A DNA stretch of 21,518 bases from Paramacrobiotus richtersi (Eukaryota > Tardigrada > Eutardigrada > Parachela > Macrobiotidae), in NCBI GenBank assembly GCA_034698045.1, contig JAQGAU010001088.1, forward strand, positions 1 through 21,518. The letters run 5' to 3'. The translations under genes were made by a program, and so were the position numbers. The notes beneath the pieces are model-generated. The model ran no database searches and had not been told where the DNA came from. It was given only the letters and a program-made list of their open reading frames with translations. This document shows positions 10,901-18,268 of the stretch, one piece after another; within the stretch, counting starts at the first letter, position 1; every line of letters starts with the position of its first letter.

Positions 10901-11247
10901 AGTCTACCGGTAGCAGCGAGCGAGATGACCACCGGATTATCGGTTGTTTGGCTGCGGTGGCAGTGCTGTTGAGATATGTCGCCATCTGGCGGGTTCTTCC
11001 ATGCGCTGCTGCTGAGTTCTTCCTTCCAGAGCAATACCAGTGGCCAGGAATCTTGTTTGTCGCCACCTCCTGTTTTGTGTGGTTCTGGTGGGTGGCGATT
11101 GTGGATGTGGTTAACGCATGGCAATGCTACAAGCTGCTGCCAGATAATTCTCTAGAGCAGTCCACGGAACCTGCTGCACCTGGAAGTCCTGGGCCAACTT
11201 TAATTGTGAACAATTCTTCCAGTGATGATGCCGTTTTAGTGACCTAG
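7955..11247 (+). CDS. Gene C: divergent paralogue of genes A and B, multi-pass membrane protein, five exons
   Basis: Exons at 7955-8173, 9071-9732, 9793-10069, 10134-10459 and 10881-11247. Phases fit (0, 2, 0, 2), giving 1851 nt and about 616 residues. The end of exon 3 is the least certain (GTATGG; an in-frame GTATTT donor lies six bases on). The ATG at 7955 is the first in frame after TTG. Homology to A and B is seen in order: GSWIYQEILAEALLVVW (exon 1), DECFWYRAIS and LPCFRLV, then ILPCYFSFASVLAVYCIGR (exon 2), LLSYWVD plus a TM (exon 4), and LPEQYQWP with a final TM (exon 5). The introns after exons 1 and 2 match A/B; those after exons 3 and 4 are unique to C. It lacks the Cys-rich inner loop and the GEKRYPKW block of A/B, having Ser/Arg-rich linkers instead. 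Function unknown. Confidence 0.75.
8686..8838. repeat. Imperfect long inverted repeat (MITE-like) in intron 1 of gene C
   Basis: The left arm (about 8686-8744) starts TTCCCGGCAAAATGG and ends GGGAAATATTTACTGGTCC. The right arm (about 8777-8838) starts GGACCGGTAAGAATTTCCC and ends CATTTTTGCCGGAA. The outer and inner parts pair well and the middle less so. No target site duplication was recognised, so calling it a transposon remnant is tentative. Confidence 0.55.
10525..10530 (+). terminator. Candidate polyadenylation signal inside intron 4 of gene C
   Basis: A perfect AATAAA lies 44 nt after an in-frame TAG (10479-10481) that is reached if the exon 4 donor at 10460 is not used. Transcripts ending here would encode a shorter protein lacking the last membrane segments. 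Confidence 0.4.
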
Positions 11248-12256
11248 CGTCACTGTTCGACCGAAGCGATGCGCCTCTATACTCAGCTCAAATGAATTTC
11301 GTGTCGTTCGGTCGGTAGATCATTTTAATTTCATATCGTGTACAGCTTACATTTGCGCCAGTTATTTGTTATATAAGTACGAAAAACCGATGATAATAGA
11401 TCTGAGGCGTCCAAGCCAAAGCGCTGCCGCTGTTCTAGGCACTTTGCCGTCTGTTTCCCGTACTAATCGTGGAGGTTAAGCTGGTTGTTTCTTTGAAATT
11501 TGGCAGTTTACCTTGTAGTGTCTCTTTATGTGCCTTGCTCTTGCTGTTTGTGCCAGTGGCTTTTGCCCATTAAATACTGCCAGCCAAAGCGTGGGGGTAG
11601 TATCCTTGAACAGTTCAATGCACCCGAGGTCTTTCTTACGTATCGAAGCTCGGTTTTGCGCAACGTCTGCAAAGCAACATACCAGATGTTGATCGAGGTC
11701 AGGGAACAGATATTCTTGTATGGGAATCCCAAATCGATAAGCAGATTTTCTTGCATTTTATCTGCATCCCAACCAAACCACAAGTGCAACCGCTAAAACC
11801 GTCCGGACGATGCAGTAAACCATCACTCCAGAACGCAGATAACCTTCATCGAAAAAACCGACTCTCAAATCTGGTGAATCGGAGCGAGATGTGGCCCTCA
11901 CTCGGCAACAGCTGTCACTGAAAAAGCGAACCTGGGCATCGAAAACCACGCATGCCACAGACATTCAAAGGTCAAGAAATACCCGCAACAGCGGGTGTGT
12001 GACTACGTCACTGCCTTAGCTACGGTATAGTGAGGTAGTTACGCACGCCAGGAACGACTGAACTGCGTTTCTTTAATTGGAACCGATTTAAGGAAGCCAC
12101 ATTACTGTGGCACGTATTGCACCGTTTGCTTTGTTAGGTATCTGTGTGCGCTCTGCCGATTCGATTTTTTAATCATGTTCCACTGACATTACTCGCTGTT
12201 CATGCAGAATGATACACTGTTTATTGGTGGTGGCGCAGATGCCACCACCGTTAAAT
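11248..12256. other. 3' UTR of gene C and intergenic DNA with no firm gene
   Basis: The first about 130 nt match the tail of the C-derived pseudogene fragment at 17650-17800, supporting transcribed 3' UTR origin. ATTAAA near 11569 is a weak polyadenylation candidate. Two overlapping minus-strand ORFs (11526-11789 and 11758-11964) lack recognisable motifs or a consistent splice model, so I do not call genes here. Confidence 0.4.
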
Positions 12257-12568
12257 TTACAACAAATACAATTCATTTAACCGTTCCGCTCCGTCCATGG
12301 TGCCGAGGATCGACGCTGCATTACCACGTTGAATTTCCAGCGAGAGTCTTTGCCGGAGGTATTCATGGGAGCGCAGTTCGCCTGTATGTTCCTTCAAGCG
12401 TTTTCCGATGTCTTTCACCAATGCCACAGCCGATGGTCCCCAAGCTCCAAGCGTTTCGAAACCTAGTGGTTCGAAAAGGAAACGGCCTTCCAGATACGAG
12501 TACGATCGACACTTTTTCTTCTCTGCGTTTTCCGCCGCAGATGCCGGTGTAATGGCGGTCGTTCTCAA
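12257..12568 (-). mobile_element. Retrotransposon polyprotein C-terminal tail (fragment)
   Basis: The minus-strand frame encodes about 100 residues typical of the extreme C-terminus of metazoan reverse-transcriptase polyproteins: KKKCRSYSYLEGRFLFEPLG, then FETLGAWGPSA, and later YLRQRLSLEIQRGNAASILG. No reverse transcriptase or endonuclease catalytic region lies upstream (higher coordinates), and another frame competes, so this is a truncated, dead copy. The call rests on recalled family pattern; I cannot name the clade. Confidence 0.65.
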
Positions 12569-13350
12569 GTGGGACTGACAAACAGTGTCAACACATGTCT
12601 GCCGATTGCAAGAACATACTCTCCCTAACGTTTATGCCCATGCGTATCTCTGTTGTGCGCTTGTACGGTCTTATGGTGCTTGCCAGTTCTATTTAACGCC
12701 AAAGTTTCCTTTTACTTTCCTGTTTGTGGGAAAAAACAGCGGGGCCTGCTTGGAATTTAGACCGACTTCGTTGAGTATCACATAGGTACTACTGTGCACT
12801 GTAACGCGTGACGCGCGCGTTAAAACGGGTTAAAAACTACAACCGGACAAATTTTGATCTTCCAACGAACACTTACGACCTGATTTCGTAATGAGAAGAT
12901 CGTAGAGTATGGTTCTGTAGGAGTTTTTTGATTACCTGGTTTCTATGAGTCTTTGCTAATGCCATTTCTAACTAGTTCTATGACAGACTAAGCCAGAAAA
13001 TTAACTCACCTACTCAATTAATGACGTCAGAGAATTAATTTCAAAAAGCTGACAGACAGTTTATCTTGCTTGTCTTCGTAACTTCGTTTATGTATCTTGC
13101 ACTTACCACACATTCGTTTCTTCTTACCGTACCGTACCATCATTAACAAACACCTGCTCCAGACTTTTAATACAGTACAACAATCTGGAAAGGCTTTTTC
13201 GTTTCTAGAAGGAGATGCTTACGGGATGATTAGCCCTCGTTACTCCCATGCAGTGGCACGTTCTCATGCAATACCAAGAATTTCATGAGACTCTTCTCTA
13301 AACTAGCTTGACTCAAATATTACCCGAAAACAAGAAAAAATGCTCTGATT
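12569..13350. other. Non-coding interval, nothing recognised
   Basis: Only short incidental ORFs are present. A CGCGTGACGCGCGCG stretch near 12805 is locally GC-rich. I see no gene, RNA or clear repeat before the GPCR's 3' end. Confidence 0.4.
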
Positions 13351-13356
13351 TTTATT
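13351..13356 (-). terminator. Polyadenylation signal of the GPCR gene
   Basis: TTTATT on the plus strand is AATAAA on the minus strand, 82 nt beyond the GPCR stop codon, a normal distance for a short 3' UTR. Confidence 0.6.
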
Positions 13357-13437
13357 ACGTATTTTAATTACGCATATAACTTGCATGCTTGCATTTTGCT
13401 GAACAAACAAGTTCCCTCGTATCTAAGATTTCTACGA

Positions 13438-14394
13438 TTAAGAAACAGCTGCTACGGATCCCTTACGAAAGAGACGACAACCGCATCTTCTCACAATCTG
13501 CCACACAGCAGTTCTTAACTCAGGCAAGACCAGCATAAACAAAACTGGGTCCAAGAACGTCTGCAGCAAAAACAGAAACGCCATCAGAAACAAAAATATT
13601 GACGGGAAGTTGCTTCTGTACATGAAAGCGCTCATCCCATAGTACACAGTTCCGGGCGTCCAGGTCACCGTGGCACTCACCGTGCTGGCTGTCAGTACCC
13701 GGAAAGCCCGGTTTCTCGCGCGATGTTTGCGCTGCGCCGTATTGCTTGACAACTCTATGGCTTGTCGTGAATGTCTCACCTTCCGCCGTTTACACAACAG
13801 GTACGGATAGGCGGCGGTAATCACTGTCTGCGGTAGAACGTACATTCCAAACTCTACAAACATGTTCCATTCCAGTAGCACTTGATAATTCAGTACACAA
13901 CCGCTCGTCTCCAACGGTAGCCGGTTGCTGGCGTTGATAAACAGTCCGGGTAGAAACACGGCATGAACGGACACCCAGACTATTAAGCAGCAATAAACGG
14001 CGGTTTTGACGGTGTGTCGCTGGGCATAAGAGTGCGGGAACGTTAATGCCCAGATGCGGTTGAGTGTAATCAGCATATGCGTGTTAAAGAGCACACCGAT
14101 GAAGACATTGGAGATATACTGGGCCAGGTCACACACTGCGGCACCCATCCAAAAGGAGGAGTAGAGTCCCATGATGATATATAGCGGGTCCGCGACTAAG
14201 GTGTATATGAAGTTAGTGAAGACGATGTTGGCTATGTAGACGTTGAAAGGGGTGCGTAGATCACTGTCGATTAGGAACGCCAAGCCGACCAGACCGTTTG
14301 AGAGCAGAGTGAAGGGCAGGAGGACCAGGTCGCTAATGGGGTTATATTGCCAGTTGGCGAAGTTATGCGATGAGTTGGATGCGTTTGCGGACAT
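13438..14394 (-). CDS. Rhodopsin-family (class A) G protein-coupled receptor, intronless
   Basis: A single exon of 318 residues with seven hydrophobic segments, extracellular N-terminus (N4 and N7 in N-glycosylation sequons) and a short basic C-tail with C304 and C306 as possible palmitoylation sites. Class A landmarks are present: N33 in TM1, C88 at the top of TM3 pairing with C166 in the second outer loop, N112-R113-I114 where DRY is expected, T244-W-T-P in TM6 for CWxP, and D282-P283 in TM7 for NPxxY. The usual TM2 aspartate appears to be N61. The third inner loop is basic (residues 201-231). It would couple an unknown ligand to heterotrimeric G proteins at the plasma membrane. The lack of introns fits a retroposed or lineage-expanded receptor. 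An AATAAA follows 82 nt after the stop. Ligand class cannot be assigned. Confidence 0.9.
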   Translation of the reverse strand: MSANASNSSHNFANWQYNPISDLVLLPFTLLSNGLVGLAFLIDSDLRTPFNVYIANIVFTNFIYTLVADPLYIIMGLYSSFWMGAAVCDLAQYISNVFIGVLFNTHMLITLNRIWALTFPHSYAQRHTVKTAVYCCLIVWVSVHAVFLPGLFINASNRLPLETSGCVLNYQVLLEWNMFVEFGMYVLPQTVITAAYPYLLCKRRKVRHSRQAIELSSNTAQRKHRARNRAFRVLTASTVSATVTWTPGTVYYGMSAFMYRSNFPSIFLFLMAFLFLLQTFLDPVLFMLVLPELRTAVWQIVRRCGCRLFRKGSVAAVS

Positions 14395-15343
14395 CTTTCG
14401 CCTGGGACGTATTCTTAGTTGACCGAATCAAGATGGCAAAAATGGCACAAACCAGTAATTTCGTCGCGTTGCGCTGTCTGTTTGATATGGAACGATTCTA
14501 TTAACATTCAGAAAACTATATGGTGCACTACGACAGCCGTAACCGCAGCAAATGATCGGGCAATGACAGAACACATGCGTTCAATCCATCCATCCATGTA
14601 TCAGATGGCATGACAGTGACTGCAATTAAATTTATGAAGGCGGAGATGTGCGTTCACAAGCAGGATGTTTTGCCATATATTCTTTAGCAAAAAGACACAG
14701 GGCGGCCATAGTGCATTGGAGTGCAATAAAGGTAAACCGATCTTCATTAATGCTTAAAGAACCTCAAGGCTTGCCGGGCCTTTTTATTCCCATGTTTGTT
14801 CGGAAATCTTGCACATGGCTTGATGGAAAATAACTGTACGTTGGATTGTTCTGCATGAAAGGGAACTGGAAAGAACATTGAACCACTGTATTTGGGAAGT
14901 GTGCCAAAAAATCAGTTCTGAAGGAACAAATTAAATAATCTCTTGCTGATTATCCTCACCCCGTCGCATTTGATTAAGGTTGAGTTACCCGGAGCACAAC
15001 TGGCAGAACGGAGTAAATTGTTCCCAGGAGGCCTGTAAGTGAAATCAGCAATTGATATTTGCAGGAGTTGCACCATGCGGCGAAACTCTTGATGCGTGTC
15101 GAAGGGAAGCGGAAAGAAGATTACGCGCAGATTCACAAAGGTTGTTTCTTGGAAGTACCCCCGGAGCTGCATCGATTTCATGTAGCCGCGTAATGACCCA
15201 TCGCACTTGTATAATTGTTGTCCAGTTCTTTTCGTTGTGGTCAAGTTATTTGCGACAATGAGCCACTGATGAATATCTGTGCACTCAGATTTTGCAAAAC
15301 AGCTGCAGATCTAACCAAGCACAAGTGCACTGGTATAGGGCGT
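14395..15343. other. GPCR upstream region and intergenic DNA
   Basis: The part nearest 14394 should contain the GPCR promoter and 5' UTR, but no clear motif was identified. A 110-codon minus-strand ORF (14912-15244) has no recognised domain and no supporting paralogue, so it is not called as a gene. Confidence 0.35.
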
Positions 15344-15998
15344 TTAAGACGACAGCTAGCAGCCGAAAGTGGGTCGGGAAGAAGTTGTTTTTTGCATCTG
15401 CTTTGTGCCAAATAATGTCCCGCATAGTTTGTCTGTATGCGCAAAACAATCAGCTACACAATGGTGTGCCGCGATCCTTTCAGGCTCCTTTGTCCACTTA
15501 GCTATTCATCAGACAATGAAAAAACGTTGGAAGACAATTCTCAATGAGAAAGTTTTTCCGATTTGAGCTTGCGATCCGACAATCGACGTCTTTCCGTCCA
15601 GAAAGCTTATCTACCAAAAAAAATCTAGAGAAATCTCAAAAATGATTAAATAGATAAAAAAAACACTTTTTTGAAAGCCTTTTTTTGGATTTATTTAATC
15701 ATTTTTGAGATTTTTGAGATTTCTCTAGATTTTTTTGGGTAGATAAGCTTTCTGGACGAAAAGACGTCGATTGTCGTCTCGCAAATCGGAAAAACTTTCT
15801 CATTGAGAATTGTCTTCCAAAGTTTTTTCATTGTCTGATGAATAGCTCAGTGGACAAATGTGCCAGAGAGGACCGCGGCACACCATTGTGTAGCTGATTG
15901 TTTGCGCAAACAAACTATACGGGCAATTATCTGACACATAGCAGATGCAAAAAACAACTTCTTCCCGACCAACTTTCGGCTGCTAGCTGTCGTCTTAA
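15344..15998. mobile_element. 655-bp fold-back DNA element bounded by TTAA
   Basis: The element is almost entirely one inverted repeat. The left arm starts TTAAGACGACAGCTAGC (15344) and the right arm ends GCTAGCTGTCGTCTTAA (15998), exact reverse complements. Pairing continues inward through about 300 nt per arm with scattered mismatches (for example AGAAAGCTTATCTACC against GGTAGATAAGCTTTCT), leaving a short A/T-rich loop near 15645-15690. TTAA at both ends fits TTAA-targeting elements (piggyBac-like). Since TTAA is itself palindromic, it could instead be the outer edge of the repeat. No transposase is encoded. Confidence 0.8.
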
Positions 15999-17150
15999 GA
16001 AAGTGGCGATTTGGTGCTGGCTATTTGGTGAACAGCAGTTACCGTATAGTGGCTAATAAAACTGAACTATACTGGTATAACGTCGAGCTCAGAGACTTTG
16101 AGCCAGGCATCCGTATAGACTGGATGAAATGCCCGTAACCACTAAAACCGTCCGTACGGGAAAATCATCCGCAGTCTTCTCCCCGAAAATGCTAGAACTG
16201 TGTCGGCGTGTATTTTGCGCACTTAAAATTTTTGCTAATGCCAGATTGCGCCACCCGTTAAGTCTCACTTGTACACTTTACCCCCGTTCGTTATGTAAGG
16301 ATGTTCCCCAGAGTTACCTCTAAGCCGGAAATTGATCCCTAAGGACAGACTTACAAATGTACTGGTCGTTAAGGCATCATGATCTTAGTTATATAATGCG
16401 CATTTTAAATGTGAGGAAAATCAGGTATCACATCTTAATCAAGGCAATATAAAATTCAGCTGATGGAGGAAATGCACAGGTCGTGTTTGACAGTAGACAT
16501 TCTACAGAATCATTAAAAAATAGCAAAGATCACAGAGAAAATCCGAAGACGTCGTCGTAACATTCTATAGAACATTGGTTAAAAATGTTAGTAAAAGATT
16601 CAAAAAGTGTGGTTTTGTTAACCGGAAGTCCAAGATTTGTCTGTATGCCCGCCGGAAGTTAGGTGTGCTGGGTAACCACACAGCATATACGACAGCTAAG
16701 GTGGCCCGGCCCCGCTGCACCCGGGGCACTAATAAGAAGAGCGCGAAGTGGACACAACGATTTTGTCCGTTTGTTATGTTTGCTTGGAAAGTTGGGTGGG
16801 TGCCTTTTGATCCACACAGCGCGGTCACACGAAGCAGCAAATCAGTGTGCAGCTGACTCAGCAAATCAGGGTGCAGCTGACTGAGAGCAAAGTGAAAGAA
16901 TTCATACTTGCCGGGCTGGTGGCCGTGAAGAAGCAAAATATGCTACTGTTCTTCTGCACTTTTTAATCACCGCAAGCAGTATAGACCATTAAGCGACTGC
17001 TGGATATGCGTAGAGGAAGAATTGTACTACTTCGTGATGCAAATTTTGAAAACGGCCGCATACAGCAATGACCTTTCATTAATGTGTTCTTATGCTATAA
17101 ATTTTGCCCATTTTGATCGATGTGCTTGAAGTCGTGAAGATTATTGCATA
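15999..17150. other. Intergenic DNA with no firm gene
   Basis: No ORF here has recognisable motifs. A minus-strand ORF of 123 codons (16565-16936) overlaps a GC-rich patch and a small tandem repeat and is probably incidental. The last tens of bases before 17151 faintly resemble C intron 4, so the duplication may extend slightly leftward. Confidence 0.35.
16835..16882. repeat. 24-bp tandem duplication
   Basis: CAGCAAATCAGTGTGCAGCT plus GACT (16835-16858) is followed directly by a copy with one difference (16859-16882). No function is apparent. Confidence 0.75.
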
Positions 17151-17800
17151 ACCAACGGCCACGTATGAATGGAATTAGTAATTAGAGAAACGGCGCTTGT
17201 AGAGTCCCACCAAAGCACTGCTTCTTCAACAATTTTTGTGAGTTTTTGAACCGTATTTTCGTATCAAGAGACAAAAAGCAGAACCATCTCGCGCGTTGTT
17301 TCCACGCCATTAGTTCTAGCAAAGACCGCATGGTAAACAGTTGAAGTATTCCGGAGTCAGCTAATTTTAAGCTAGTAACAAAGAGAATTTAACAAACGAA
17401 CAAAGGGAAAAACTACACACCCAAAACACCCAGTGCAACAAACAAACGTCAACGTGTGTTTGTTGTCAATTAGACGACGTGCCAATTAGATATATAACAG
17501 GCTTGCAACGATCCCTGCAGAGTCAACCGGTAGCAACGAACGAGATGACCATCGGATTATCGGTTGCTGCAGTCCACGGAACCTGCTGTACCTGAAAGTC
17601 CTTTAACAACCTTAATTGTGAACAACTCTTAAAGTGAGGATGCACTTTTGGTAACCTAGCGTCAGTGTTCGACCGAAACAAGGGTCCTCTACGTATACTC
17701 AGCTCCCTCAAGTGAATTTCGTGTTGTCCGTCGCTCGGTCAGTTGATCATTTTAATTTCATATCGCACACCGCTAGCATTTGCACATGTTGTTTGTTCTT
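17151..17800 (+). pseudogene. Broken duplicate of the 3' end of gene C (intron 4, last exon, 3' UTR)
   Basis: This stretch aligns with 10551-11375 of gene C from ACCAACGGCCACGT through the intron, an intact acceptor (TATAACAG before 17507), the start of exon 5 (CTTGCAACGATCCCTGCAGA) and into the 3' UTR (GAATTTCGTGT, GATCATTTTAATTTCATATCG). About 205-210 bp of exon 5, which encode the last membrane segments, are missing at the junction near 17566. The deletion shifts the frame and a TAA follows soon after. No other C exons lie upstream, so it is a partial segmental copy and not a retrocopy (intron sequence is retained). It sits tail-to-tail with gene B. Confidence 0.8.
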
Positions 17801-17814
17801 ATACCACCGCGTCA

Positions 17815-18258
17815 CTACCATGCTAGTGCGCTTTGCATGCTTCGTTTGCTTTTGTCATTCAGTGCCCTCCAGGAGCGAGTGGTACTTAGCTCACTGCAGA
17901 TGAAACTTGTGGACCGATAACTGAAAAGCTGCACGTTGAAGAAACTGTAGTTTCTGCGTCCAGTCGACTGAACGATCACTTCTATGCCATGTGACTCAGT
18001 GAGTAGCTGTTCTAGTGAGTTCTGGAGTTCGAGTAATTCTTTCAGTTTGTGCATGGTACGTGTATCTGGATAAGTGGCCGTGCAATGGATTCCAAAACAG
18101 TTGCGAGAGTATACTAAATGCAAAATTGTTAGTACAAACATCAGAATAGGTTCGAATCTCCGGCATTTGTGTATATTGCTACTCCAATACATAAATCCGA
18201 GCGCAACGATGCCGGTTATAACAGCACAGTTAAAATAAACTATACGTAGCCAACCCAT
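17815..18258 (-). CDS. Hypothetical 147-residue protein directly downstream of gene B
   Basis: An ATG-started ORF begins 10 nt beyond the stop codon of gene B on the same strand. It opens with a hydrophobic segment (IVYFNCAVITGIVALGFMYW), then a second (FEPILMFVLTILHLVY), then a Leu/Glu-rich stretch (KLKELLELQNSLEQLL) that could form a short coiled coil, and a polar tail. I recognise no family, and gene A has no equivalent downstream. It may be a separate small membrane protein gene, a remnant of one, a 3' UTR ORF of B, or an alternatively spliced extension of B. The C-terminal part abuts the C-derived pseudogene. Confidence 0.3.
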   Translation of the reverse strand: MGWLRIVYFNCAVITGIVALGFMYWSSNIHKCRRFEPILMFVLTILHLVYSRNCFGIHCTATYPDTRTMHKLKELLELQNSLEQLLTESHGIEVIVQSTGRRNYSFFNVQLFSYRSTSFICSELSTTRSWRALNDKSKRSMQSALAW

Positions 18259-18268
18259 GGATTAAAAA

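Noticed and set aside
11526..11964. Two overlapping minus-strand ORFs with a hydrophobic patch
   Set aside because: Different frames, no splice model joins them, no recognised motif and no paralogue in the window.
14912..15244. 110-codon minus-strand ORF
   Set aside because: No domain or transmembrane pattern recognised, no clear start context, no partner exon; could be a decayed element but unsupported.
16700..16730. Possible tRNA or structured RNA in the GCCCCG...CGGGGC stretch
   Set aside because: Only a short stem is seen; no tRNA A/B-box pattern or cloverleaf could be drawn.
16565..16936. 123-codon minus-strand ORF
   Set aside because: Crosses a 24-bp tandem repeat and GC-rich patch; a similar-length ORF exists on the other strand, as expected by chance.
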